From: Pseudomonas lini
Lineage (GTDB): Bacteria > Pseudomonadota > Gammaproteobacteria > Pseudomonadales > Pseudomonadaceae
Direction: 5' to 3'
Length of the DNA: 64,000 nt
NCBI RefSeq assembly: GCF_030812475.1
Contig: NZ_JAUSSR010000015.1
Coordinates: 104,271 to 168,270 of the forward strand
Part shown: piece by piece, positions 16,176 to 24,577 of the stretch
How the letters are laid out: every line of letters starts with the position of its first letter
How positions within the stretch are numbered: position 1 is the stretch's first letter
The notes under the pieces: generated by a model
What the model was told of the DNA's origin: nothing
Database searches by the model: none
Seen by the model: the letters and a program-made list of their open reading frames with translations, nothing else
Translations under genes and position numbers: made by a program

Positions 16176-16766
16176 ATGAGCTTGCCGCTTTTTCCGCTGA
16201 ATACGGTGCTGTTTCCTGGCTGCATCCTCGACTTGCAGATTTTCGAGGCGCGCTACCTGGACATGATTGGCCGCTGCATGAAACAAGGCGGTGGCTTTGG
16301 CGTGGTTTGCATTCTCGATGGCGAAGAAGTTGGCATCGCTCCGGCTGGCTATGCGCTGGTCGGCTGCGAAGCGCTGATCACCGATTTCAAGCAGCAGGAC
16401 AATGGCCTGCTGGGCATTCGGGTGCAGGGCGGTCGGCGTTTCCACGTTGTACGCACTGAAGTGCAGCGCGATCAGTTGATTGTCGCCGAGGTCGAATGGC
16501 TGGAAGACGAGCCTGAGCAACCACTTCAGGACGAGGACGCCGACCTGGTCGCGTTGCTCAAGGCCCTGGCGGAACACCCGATGGTCGAAGCGCTGAACAT
16601 GGGCAACGAAGCGACCGGGCAACAGTCGCTGGCCAATCAGTTGGCGTATCTGCTGCCGTTTGCCGAGTTGGACAAGATCGATCTGCTGCAACTCGATGAT
16701 CCGCAACAGCGGCTGGACGCAATCCAGGCGTTGCTGGACGAGTTGCAGGGGGAGTTGTTTGCCTGA
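16176..16766 (+). CDS. LON N-terminal-domain protein (no protease domain)
   Basis: The 196-residue protein consists of the substrate-recognition domain of Lon alone: SLPLFPLNTVLFPGCILDL, then LQIFEARYLDMIGRCMKQGG, and a C-terminal helical part ending LLDELQGELF. There is no ATPase or serine-lysine protease part, so it is not a protease. The function of these stand-alone domains is unknown; adaptor or peptide-binding roles have been suggested. ATG 16176 follows AAGGAAA and gives the canonical start. It is the last gene of the lrgAB unit and ends before a good terminator. Confidence 0.9.
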   Translation: MSLPLFPLNTVLFPGCILDLQIFEARYLDMIGRCMKQGGGFGVVCILDGEEVGIAPAGYALVGCEALITDFKQQDNGLLGIRVQGGRRFHVVRTEVQRDQLIVAEVEWLEDEPEQPLQDEDADLVALLKALAEHPMVEALNMGNEATGQQSLANQLAYLLPFAELDKIDLLQLDDPQQRLDAIQALLDELQGELFA

Positions 16767-16838
16767 GGTAATGGTGACGGTCGGCCAATTTCACGTTTCG
16801 TGAGCAGTGAAGGACTTGCCGCCATTCGATGACCCACA

Positions 16839-16873
16839 ACGACGTCGGGAGAGTACACAGACGTCGTTTTTTT
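16839..16873 (+). terminator. Intrinsic terminator after the LON-domain gene
   Basis: Stem ACGACGT (16839-16845) pairs with ACGTCGT (16861-16867), with a 15-base loop and a run of seven T at 16867-16873. It ends the rightward lrgAB-LON unit, 70 bases after the stop. Confidence 0.75.
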
Positions 16874-16933
16874 CATAAGGGTTTACTCCATTTTTTTATG
16901 AGTCAGCCAGTCCTTCGGCTGATGAGGTAAGCG

Positions 16934-16960
16934 CCGGCGTGCCGATAAACGTCACGCCGG
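16934..16960 (-). terminator. Hairpin downstream of the pore-forming toxin gene
   Basis: CCGGCGTG (16934-16941) and CACGCCGG (16953-16960) form an 8-base perfect stem with an 11-base loop, 28 bases past the stop of the leftward toxin gene. There is no T run on the minus strand, so it is a weak or Rho-assisted transcript end at best. Confidence 0.4.
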
Positions 16961-16988
16961 GTTTGCATGGGTGATCGGTTATTACAGA

Positions 16989-19900
16989 TCAAGCATCCTT
17001 GGCCCGTTCTATGATCAGATGCTCGGGGTTGATGCGGTATTCAGAATCCGTATCGATCCCCCAATAGTCGTTCATCGAGTTGTAATACACCGTGCCGTCA
17101 GTTCGTGACGAGAAGCCTATGTTTTTAACTACAACCGATACGGCCAGTTCGCTTCGCTCCTGATGCGCGCGAATGTCGGTCAGCAAGGCATCGATGCTGG
17201 CGTAACCCTGTGCATTGATCACATAGAGTTGCAGCACTTCAAACAGAAGTTCGACGGAATAAATATTTCCGGATGTTGTCACCACGCTAATGGATTCCAC
17301 CGGTCCCGGGTGGTCCAGGCTTGGCAATTGGATCACTGCGCTACCGACTTGCAGGTTATCGGACCTCAGGCGAATTCCATTGCGCGTTACGGTTTCTGTC
17401 AGTTTTGTACTGAAGAGGGTCCAGGTCGACGCATTAGAGGTTTGAGCGGCGGCACCCGGTGTGGACAGGCTGAGCATGGTGTCGCTGACGGGATAGACAT
17501 CGTATTTCGAGGCTTGGCCATGCAGTACATAGATACCGGCATGTGGGGGCGCGGGGAAGTTGACCTGCTGGGGGGTGGTGGCGAGCAAAACGGGCTTTAC
17601 TCGTGCTGGGCTCACAAAGCGATAGTGGCCGTGTCGCAGCTTCAGGCATTCGGGTGCGATGAGCATTTTGCGACCTGGGGCGGCCGCGTCGTCAAGGTAG
17701 GAAATGTTGGGGCGTGTCAATCGATAGGATTTGCCATCCCGCATAATCAGCACAATGTCATGCGCGCTGTGTTCGCCAGCCTTCCAAATACTGCCAGAAG
17801 TATAGGCCGCATGTTTTACTTTATGTGGTTGTTCGCGAATGATACCCGTGAAATTGACAATTTTCGAGGTCAGCTCAATCCACAGGTTGAAGTTTGAGTA
17901 AGTCAGATAGGTATAATCCGAAACGCCAATTTTTTTCTCTACTTCATAACTGATTCTGACATCGACTATTTCTTCACTTGTGTAATCCATATAAAACACA
18001 GCAGAAGTTTTAGGTGTGCCGGCGTAAGCGATGACATCGACTCTGCGGCCAACGCGTGAGATAAAATGGTGCATCGGCATCCGCTCGGCGAGCACCACGG
18101 TTGCGCTGTTGATGATGTACGGGGTCGGTGCGTCCTGTCCGCCGGTCACTCTGTATTCGATATCGCAAGGGTTTGAGTCAGGCAGATGAAAAGTCAACAA
18201 GGGCAGCATCTCGAAACTGTCCTGGAAGATGAAACGTAACTGATTATTTTTCAATTGACGTTGGCCGTCGACATACTCATAGACTTGCTCGATGGTCAGC
18301 TCATGGTCGGGTAATTCGCCATCCTGGCCCTGCAACGAATTGATGACCAGCGAAGTGCCGACGACTTGCAAGCGTTGAACTCGCTCCATCGGCCAGTCGA
18401 ATCTGATGAGGCTCGGTTGTTCGCCGTCTTCGATAATTGTCACGTTAGCCGATGTGTCGGCGATGTAATAGGTATCCGCTCCAGGGCCGCCATTCACTCG
18501 AGAGTACGCCCCGCGAATGGCGATTGTGTCATCGCCTGGTCCTGCGTCGATGCGGTCGTGACCGTTGGCCGAGATCTGATCGGCCTGATCGCTCCCGGTG
18601 ACCCGATTTGAACCGCGTCGCAAGGTCGAGATCTTTTCGATGGAGTTGACCTGCATGACCGGGATGTCGTCTTTGCGGGGGTCCTGATGGCGAAGGGCGA
18701 CCTTGCCGGTTTGCAGGTTGACGTCGTAACCGACATGACGGGTTTCAGTTTCGGTACGGGAACCCGTAAAGGCCAGTGTGTCGGAACCCTCTCCCCCGTC
18801 AAGATCACTGATTCGAGCAGGTTGTAATGGCCGATTCAGTTCCGATTCGGTTGTTTCAAAGTAAAAAACGTCATCCTTGTCACCGCCGGACAGTGTCTTG
18901 GTGCCTTCCCGATAGCTGAAGAGATTGGATTTGTCCCTGACGCCGAAGACCTGGTCGTTGCCGTCACCGAGCCGCCAGAAAATACCTTTGTTTTCGCCCG
19001 GGGTGCCTTTGACCATGCCGCGGAGGTTCGGCGGAACCCCGTCGCGAGCATCGATAACGTCGTCCGTGCCAACGATAACCGGCTCGTTATCAAGCTTGTA
19101 CGGTTGTTCCCCGTTGTTTTCGTCCCATTGGTAGTACCATATTTTGATTGTCCGCAACGTGACGTCGAAACTGCCGTTGACGATGTATTCCAGTTCTTCT
19201 TTATGTGCTTCTTCAAGCAAAAATTTTGCCGATTGCTCTAACTGGATCTTGTGATCGCTGATGCTCTTGGCAATTTTGTAGCGATCCATCACGTCCTGAG
19301 CTTGCTCTCGCCCCCAGAAGGCCAGCCAGCCGGCAACAAGCCGTTCGCCGCCGTCCAGTTCAATGTAATCATCGATGTCGTCCACGATCCGCGCGGCCTG
19401 GTAGATTTTCGCGCCAACGATGAGTATGACAGCGGCAGCGAGGCCGACAGGGCCGGCGACACTTCCATAACCGGCCAGTGCCGCCGCGCCCAACACAAGG
19501 CTGATGCCTGCGCTGGCGACGTTTATGCCGCCATTGACATAATGGTCCTGGGCCACCTTGCCTTTCGAGGCGGCGGCGGCATTGAATTCCTTGACGGCAC
19601 TGACAATGTCAAATGGCACGGTGATCGCGCTGGCAAACAACCCGCCCCCCCGACTGAAAACGACACCTACCGATGTGGCGGAAAACCGTCTGAGTACGAC
19701 GGAACCGCTCTCGATCATCGCGATTCCGCCCTTGGTCAGGCCTCGTTCGATGATCAATGAACCGAATTCAGTCGCAATAGCTGCGCCATTGAATGCTGCT
19801 TCACCGGTGTCGCCAACTCTCATGGCTTCCATGGCACCCATTAAGCCACTATAGATTCCGTAGGCCTGCATCCCTACGCCTAATGGGGTTGCAGCATGCT

Positions 19901-20507
19901 TCGCATGGTTTTTGGTCTTGCCCCAGCCGGTCAGGGGTTCGATGGCATGAATGTCCAGTTTTTGCGCCGACTTGCCCAGTTTGTCGAGGCGATCCATCGG
20001 GCTGCCGGGCTTGAGCGGCTCGGAGGTGACGAACAGGGAGGGAGCGCCAACCGAGCGGCTGATGGCTATTTCATAGAACAGAGTGGCGACCGTGCCAGTG
20101 TCCGGGGTTTTCGCGGATCTGACACGGGCCTGCACCTTCGCCGGGTCGAAACTCAATCCATCGATAAAGAGCTGATCGGGTGCGTTGATATTGGCGTTTG
20201 CCTCGCTGATAGCGTGGCCATATACCATTGCGCCCAAAGCCTTGAGTTCTACACGAGTGACGTTGGAGTTGCCGAAGCGCAAGGGCCCGAAATGTTCATC
20301 GAGGATTTTCAGCGGGCGACGGGATACTTTGCCTGGCTGCGTTGTGTCCGGGGCTTCCGTTGGCTCAGGTGTCAATGGTGGCGCGCTGGGAAGCGTATCA
20401 ATTCGGCCGGCGGCCGGGGCATGACTGTTGGCTGAGCCGCTGATCGCCGTTATCTCAAGTGGGCGGTGTGTTGGACTTTCCATGGCGGGTTCGATAAGTT
20501 GTGCCAT
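16989..20507 (-). CDS. Mcf/FitD C-terminal-like toxin protein: TcdA/B-type pore segment plus RTX-like repeats
   Basis: This is a 1172-residue protein with no signal peptide. Residues 1-60 are proline-rich. Residues about 205-400 carry the features of the TcdA/TcdB-type pore-forming/translocation region as found in Mcf and FitD insect toxins: GVGMQAYGIYSGLMGAMEAM, a long hydrophobic glycine/alanine stretch (about 325-368), then IVDDIDDYIELDGGERLVAG. Residues about 512-690 hold degenerate RTX-like calcium repeats (LGDGNDQVFG, LDGGEGSDTLAF, DAGPGDDTIAI, NGGPGADTYYI). The last 400 residues are beta-rich and unrecognised. It resembles the C-terminal third to half of Mcf/FitD without the N-terminal toxic domains. 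ATG 20507 has AAAGGAAT upstream. Base composition is more AT-rich than the flanks, suggesting transfer. It lies 230 bases after the ADP-ribosyltransferase-like gene. Confidence 0.65.
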   Translation of the reverse strand: MAQLIEPAMESPTHRPLEITAISGSANSHAPAAGRIDTLPSAPPLTPEPTEAPDTTQPGKVSRRPLKILDEHFGPLRFGNSNVTRVELKALGAMVYGHAISEANANINAPDQLFIDGLSFDPAKVQARVRSAKTPDTGTVATLFYEIAISRSVGAPSLFVTSEPLKPGSPMDRLDKLGKSAQKLDIHAIEPLTGWGKTKNHAKHAATPLGVGMQAYGIYSGLMGAMEAMRVGDTGEAAFNGAAIATEFGSLIIERGLTKGGIAMIESGSVVLRRFSATSVGVVFSRGGGLFASAITVPFDIVSAVKEFNAAAASKGKVAQDHYVNGGINVASAGISLVLGAAALAGYGSVAGPVGLAAAVILIVGAKIYQAARIVDDIDDYIELDGGERLVAGWLAFWGREQAQDVMDRYKIAKSISDHKIQLEQSAKFLLEEAHKEELEYIVNGSFDVTLRTIKIWYYQWDENNGEQPYKLDNEPVIVGTDDVIDARDGVPPNLRGMVKGTPGENKGIFWRLGDGNDQVFGVRDKSNLFSYREGTKTLSGGDKDDVFYFETTESELNRPLQPARISDLDGGEGSDTLAFTGSRTETETRHVGYDVNLQTGKVALRHQDPRKDDIPVMQVNSIEKISTLRRGSNRVTGSDQADQISANGHDRIDAGPGDDTIAIRGAYSRVNGGPGADTYYIADTSANVTIIEDGEQPSLIRFDWPMERVQRLQVVGTSLVINSLQGQDGELPDHELTIEQVYEYVDGQRQLKNNQLRFIFQDSFEMLPLLTFHLPDSNPCDIEYRVTGGQDAPTPYIINSATVVLAERMPMHHFISRVGRRVDVIAYAGTPKTSAVFYMDYTSEEIVDVRISYEVEKKIGVSDYTYLTYSNFNLWIELTSKIVNFTGIIREQPHKVKHAAYTSGSIWKAGEHSAHDIVLIMRDGKSYRLTRPNISYLDDAAAPGRKMLIAPECLKLRHGHYRFVSPARVKPVLLATTPQQVNFPAPPHAGIYVLHGQASKYDVYPVSDTMLSLSTPGAAAQTSNASTWTLFSTKLTETVTRNGIRLRSDNLQVGSAVIQLPSLDHPGPVESISVVTTSGNIYSVELLFEVLQLYVINAQGYASIDALLTDIRAHQERSELAVSVVVKNIGFSSRTDGTVYYNSMNDYWGIDTDSEYRINPEHLIIERAKDA

Positions 20508-20737
20508 TGTTTATTCCTTTAAATAATGAGCGTTATAAAGCACCGATTCTTTGTGTGCCGGTGCAGGGGTGGGGTACTTACAGCCCGTGAAGGGTTTTAG
20601 GGTAAGTGGTCTATTAATGGCTGTGCAATGTTTCTAAAAAACTCCTGTTTTTTTAGTTGTATATTGTTGTGTCTTCGCCAGGCCGACGTTTAAATACGAA
20701 AGATGAAACAGGCGACACTTTGATAAAGGGGGGGCAC
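20508..20737. other. AT-rich gap between the two toxin-like genes, with an A/T hairpin
   Basis: No gene is seen in this 230-base stretch. It contains CTAAAAAA (20634-20641) and TTTTTTAG (20649-20656), an 8-base inverted repeat with a 7-base loop. A stem made almost only of A-T pairs is weak as a terminator. The downstream toxin gene may have its own promoter here, but I cannot point to clear -35 and -10 boxes. Confidence 0.5.
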
Positions 20738-22795
20738 TCAGGGCCACATTACGTCATAGCCGAATACTTTTTCGTTGCCTGACAGTCTTAGCAGCGGTTT
20801 TCCCGCAGCCTCCACTTCATCGATCAGTTGGTCGTATTCATGTTTGTTGGCGTGTCCCGCATGCGTTGAGGCTTCGATGCGTGCGGCGCGGCTACCGGCT
20901 TGCGCCTCGATATCATTTACTTTTGCGCCCTTGGTCAGGGATGAATTCAGCAGCCAGATCCGCTCTGCTTCCAGCCCCTTTTTGGTTACCGAAATCAACC
21001 CTTCGTAGTTATCGCTGGGAAACCAGGTGGGCGGTGTGTCGCGGGCCGCTGAATTGAATCTGTGGTTTTCTTCACGCGGGACCACTTCAAGGTCGCGGGT
21101 ATCGAGCGCGTACAGAAACATTTCCGTCTGCCGCTCTCTGGTGCGTTCGTAATGGCGGTCATGATCCCAGGCGACCGGGCTGTCAGGATCCGACCAATCG
21201 GAGGATTCGCTGCTTTCCGTGTCGCTGGCTTCGCTATCCGAAGGCGTATCGTCAGCGCCTCTTCCGGGGTGTTTGTTGGTTTGCGAGTTGAATCGCAAGT
21301 ATTCGGGGTCGGGAGCACTGGCGTACATCCTGCCTTCCTTGAGACTGAAGGTGGCGCTCATTGGCTTATGGGTGGTGGCGCCGGGTTTGTGGGCATATCG
21401 AGGAAGCATGGCGTTGTCGTTCGCCAGTTCGAACGGAGTGCGCTCGTCGCCCCTGAACAGGGCCGGTACATCCGTTCGATACAGACAATTATTCTTGTTG
21501 CGCAGATAACCCATTTTGGCCAGCAGCGCCTCGCGCCATTCGTGGGTCATGCTGGTCTCCGGGTCATACCAGTCGTGCCACGCATCACGCTTCAGATTCA
21601 GCTCTTGGATGACATCATTGCTGAGTTGTTCGAGGCGTTGCGGGTTGCCGACATCATCAATCTTTTGTTTGTGCGCTTGCGCCCATTGAGGCATCGACAG
21701 TTCAGTCTTCAAGTGCTGTTGCAGGCGAGACAGTTGGCTCGGCAGCAGATTGTAGGACTGCAGGAACGCCTGGCGCTGATTTGCGCCCATGGCCGGATGG
21801 AGCCACCGCAGGCCGTCGCGCAGCAGGTTGATGACCGGGTTGTCGGTTTCGTTCGGTTCGACCCATGGCGGTGGCTTGCCGGAAACATGCGCTTGATTCC
21901 GAAAACGTTCGATTTCCTGTCCCTGAATTCCGTACAGCTCCCAAATCTCCTGATCGGTCCAGTGTGTCAGTTGAGTGGGTTGCGAGCCGAATCCCCGGGC
22001 AGGCGGGGCGACTTGAACCCAGTTCCCGTAACGATCTTCGAATGCAAATGGGGTGTCGGATGCATTGCGCCCCAATGTTGGCTTGAGTTCGTAATAACCC
22101 TGCGCGTCCGGGGAGCGCGGCGAGGCCAAGTAATGGCTTCGATTGATATAGGTCGGTGTATCGGTAACGCGGGGACGTTTAGGTGCCGCGCCTGTTTCGG
22201 CCCGTTCCCTCGTTGGCGACGCAGGCCGTTTCAGCGCAGAGCCGCCAACCCCGTTTGGGTCAAGGCCGATCTCGGGTGTTTCACTGGCCTGCGCTGTCAG
22301 GCGCCAGGTCGGACGTCCGTCGTTTTTATACAGTACGGGTCCATTGGCAATCCGTTCCGCCAGCATCTTCGCGCGATAGACGCCAAGCGTCGGGTCAAGG
22401 TCGACATGGGTAGTGCGCAGAGTGCCTTCATGTTCGACGTCGATAAATTTACGTCCGACAATGAAGCGAAAACCCTCGTTGTTCGGTGCTTGCATGCCGC
22501 GCAGAAAGTTCTCGGTCAACCAGTATTTATTCATTGAGTTGTCGCTCTTTGAATGTTCGAAAATCGATCGAGTCGGCAAATCGGTGACTTCAATGGCAGG
22601 TGGAATGGGGGGATCGACGCGGGGTTGGCCAGCATGACGTTGATTGGTAATCGAAGAGGCTCCAGTATCGGAAGGCCACGCGACATGTGGCACATAGGTG
22701 GGAGTATCCAGATCATGCCTTCTCGAAGACTCATGGGGCAATACGGGTTTGTGCGGATCAGTAACAGGTGGTTTACGTGGTGTTTTCGGGCTCAT
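20738..22795 (-). CDS. Putative ADP-ribosyltransferase toxin (cholera/pertussis type C-terminal domain)
   Basis: The 685-residue protein has no signal peptide. The first 80 residues are Pro-rich. Residues about 107-166 and 215-263 share a loose pattern (aromatic strand, GxY, then P..W or NW) that may be a duplicated module. Residues about 275-375 are helical. The C-terminus (about 436-620) reads like an ART: LFRGDERTPFELANDNAMLPR (Arg448; compare LYRADSRPP...GLMPR in cholera toxin), then MSATFSLKEG (480-482, STS position), then EMFLYALDTRDLEVV, then NYEGLISVTKKGLEAERIWL with Glu598 as candidate catalytic acid. An acidic Ser-rich insert (517-540) interrupts the fold. ATG 22795 gives the only long start; its ribosome site is weak. 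The locus is AT-rich. Target and secretion route are unknown. Confidence 0.6.
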   Translation of the reverse strand: MSPKTPRKPPVTDPHKPVLPHESSRRHDLDTPTYVPHVAWPSDTGASSITNQRHAGQPRVDPPIPPAIEVTDLPTRSIFEHSKSDNSMNKYWLTENFLRGMQAPNNEGFRFIVGRKFIDVEHEGTLRTTHVDLDPTLGVYRAKMLAERIANGPVLYKNDGRPTWRLTAQASETPEIGLDPNGVGGSALKRPASPTRERAETGAAPKRPRVTDTPTYINRSHYLASPRSPDAQGYYELKPTLGRNASDTPFAFEDRYGNWVQVAPPARGFGSQPTQLTHWTDQEIWELYGIQGQEIERFRNQAHVSGKPPPWVEPNETDNPVINLLRDGLRWLHPAMGANQRQAFLQSYNLLPSQLSRLQQHLKTELSMPQWAQAHKQKIDDVGNPQRLEQLSNDVIQELNLKRDAWHDWYDPETSMTHEWREALLAKMGYLRNKNNCLYRTDVPALFRGDERTPFELANDNAMLPRYAHKPGATTHKPMSATFSLKEGRMYASAPDPEYLRFNSQTNKHPGRGADDTPSDSEASDTESSESSDWSDPDSPVAWDHDRHYERTRERQTEMFLYALDTRDLEVVPREENHRFNSAARDTPPTWFPSDNYEGLISVTKKGLEAERIWLLNSSLTKGAKVNDIEAQAGSRAARIEASTHAGHANKHEYDQLIDEVEAAGKPLLRLSGNEKVFGYDVMWP

Positions 22796-23124
22796 AAAAA
22801 ACTCGCTGTTGAATAATATTCATGAAGTTATGTATGTTTAATGTTGTGTTCCTCGAAGACGACGAATGATCTAAGCATCATGCGCAATGTTCAGTGCGAG
22901 ACGGTCCGTTTTAATGTAATTGATTTTTGTCGTGAGGAAGGCGCGAGTTTGCGGAAGTCATGGATGAAATTGTAACTATGGTTATGGGTTCGCCTGGCTC
23001 CAAGAAGTGTCGTGTGCCGGAAAATGTTAGCGTTATAGCGCGCCACTTTCATCGGTTAAGACCTTTGAAAGCGGCGAGGAGAGAGGTTTCGATTATTGGT
23101 AATGTGAGAAACACAGCGTTGTGT
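22796..23124. other. Gene-free AT-rich stretch upstream of the ADP-ribosyltransferase-like gene
   Basis: This 329-base gap should hold the promoter of the leftward toxin pair. I see a small perfect palindrome GAATAATATTC (22811-22821) 16 bases before the start codon but no convincing promoter boxes. A 101-codon open frame on the plus strand (22960-23265) runs into the next gene antisense and has no recognisable features; I do not call it. Confidence 0.5.
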
Positions 23125-24441
23125 TTAGTACGCGTACCGCAACATTGCATGGGGCAAATGGCGCAGGGCAAAGAAACTGAACAATGCCAGCAATGCGGGC
23201 AGGATCAGCCACCAGACCTTGAATGGCATGGCGTTGAGCGGCGCCTGCCGCTGATTCAGCCATAAGCTCACTGCACACACGCACGCGGCCAGCATGGCGC
23301 CGGCCAGCACGTCGGTCGGCCAGTGCGCCCCCAGATAAACCCGCGACAAGGCAATCGACAGCGCTGGCAGGCAGGCCAGCAGCAGCCAGGTCAGGCGCAT
23401 CCGTGGCGGCTGTCCGCGACCGGCGAGCACGGCCAGGGTCAAAAACAAGGCAAACGACCCTGAAGCGTGGCCGCTGGGCATGCTGTAGCTGGTCAAGGGA
23501 TCGCTCAGCACTTCCGGGCGCACCCGGGCGAAGAAGTCCTTGGTCGCGGTATTGGCCAGGGCGGTGCAGAGCAGGGTGCCACCGGCGAACAGCGCCTGGC
23601 GCCATTGCCGGCACAGCAAGAGCAGGCCGGTGAGCAGGGCGCTGAACAGCAGCATGTTGTGGAACTCACCGATCAGGGTGAAGGTGACGGCCACTTCATC
23701 CAGCGTCGGGCTGCGATGTTCCTGTACCAGGGTCATCACCCCCTGATCAAGCGCGGTCAAGTGTGGATAGCCGATGAACAGGCCGATCAGGATCAGCAGG
23801 CTCATGCAACTGATCCAGGTCGTCGCCCGTCGGTGGCGGCGCAGACTGCTGGTCGCGCTCAAGCCGACCATTACCGCGACACTGCCGGCGACGATGCCCG
23901 CCTGCAGCCAGAAACCTTCCGGCAATGGCAAGCGGATCGCTGCGCCGGTGGCCCAGCCCGGCAGCAGATAGGCGACGCTCCAGCCGGCGGCAGCGAGCAG
24001 GCTGACGGCGGCGAAGCGCGGGAACGGCATGTCGAACATCCCGGCGACCATTGGCAGCATGGGGCGCAACGGACCGATGAAGCGTCCGACCAGCAGGCTG
24101 GCGATGCCATAGCGCTGGAAATAGGCCTCGGCCCCGGCGATCCATTCCGGGTGATGGCGCAATCCGGGCAAGCGCCGGATGTTCTGGTGAAAATGCCGTC
24201 CCACGAAGTACGAAACGATATCGCCCAGCACGCCGGCGACGAAGCCCAGCAGCAGTGTTTCGCTCAACGACAGTGCACCACTGCCGGCCAGGACTGCGAC
24301 GGCAAACAGCAATACCGTGCCGGGGACAATCAGCCCGGCAATTGCCAGGCATTCCACAAACGCTACTATGAACACCGCGGCGGCCAGCCATTGCGGGTTG
24401 ACCGTCAACCATCCGGTCACGCTATCGAGCCATGGGCCCAT
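23125..24441 (-). CDS. DedA-PAP2 fusion: membrane protein with lipid-phosphatase domain
   Basis: A 438-residue fusion. Residues 1-200 are a DedA domain (GLIVPGTVLLF, GVLGDIVSYFVGRHF, YGIASLLVGRFIGPLRPMLP). Residues about 215-438 are a PAP2 phosphatase with all three motifs: KDFFARVRP, YSMPSGHASG and SRVYLGAHWPTD. Such fusions are thought to handle undecaprenyl or phospholipid phosphates at the inner membrane. ATG 24441 is preferred over an in-frame ATG at 24450 because GGGAG lies 9 bases upstream of the former but touches the latter. It lies between the toxin island and the DNA glycosylase gene. Confidence 0.92.
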   Translation of the reverse strand: MGPWLDSVTGWLTVNPQWLAAAVFIVAFVECLAIAGLIVPGTVLLFAVAVLAGSGALSLSETLLLGFVAGVLGDIVSYFVGRHFHQNIRRLPGLRHHPEWIAGAEAYFQRYGIASLLVGRFIGPLRPMLPMVAGMFDMPFPRFAAVSLLAAAGWSVAYLLPGWATGAAIRLPLPEGFWLQAGIVAGSVAVMVGLSATSSLRRHRRATTWISCMSLLILIGLFIGYPHLTALDQGVMTLVQEHRSPTLDEVAVTFTLIGEFHNMLLFSALLTGLLLLCRQWRQALFAGGTLLCTALANTATKDFFARVRPEVLSDPLTSYSMPSGHASGSFALFLTLAVLAGRGQPPRMRLTWLLLACLPALSIALSRVYLGAHWPTDVLAGAMLAACVCAVSLWLNQRQAPLNAMPFKVWWLILPALLALFSFFALRHLPHAMLRYAY

Positions 24442-24488
24442 AAAAAACATCTCCCAACTTATCGATAAACCCGGTAAGAGCTGCCGCA

Positions 24489-24540
24489 GGCTGCGATCGT
24501 TTGATTTTGCGTTTTAAAGCAAGATCAAAAGATCGCAGCC
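24489..24540. repeat. Inverted repeat of the GGCTGCGATC family
   Basis: GGCTGCGATC (24489-24498) and GATCGCAGCC (24531-24540) face each other across 32 bases. This family differs from the gtaggagcgagc REP type and recurs at 46219-46281; a half copy (GGCTGCGATC) is at 58252. It fills most of the gap between the glycosylase and DedA-PAP2 genes. Confidence 0.75.
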
Positions 24541-24577
24541 TCGTTTCACTCGTCAGCTCCTACAGGAGGGATTGTGT

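Noticed and set aside
20634..20656. A/T hairpin between the toxin genes considered as a strong terminator
   Set aside because: The stem is almost only A-T pairs and would be too weak to stop transcription, so the genes may still be co-transcribed.
22960..23265. Plus-strand frame of 101 codons upstream of the toxin pair, possible antitoxin or immunity gene
   Set aside because: Half of it is the complement of the DedA-PAP2 gene, there is no ribosome site, and the sequence has no fold-like pattern.
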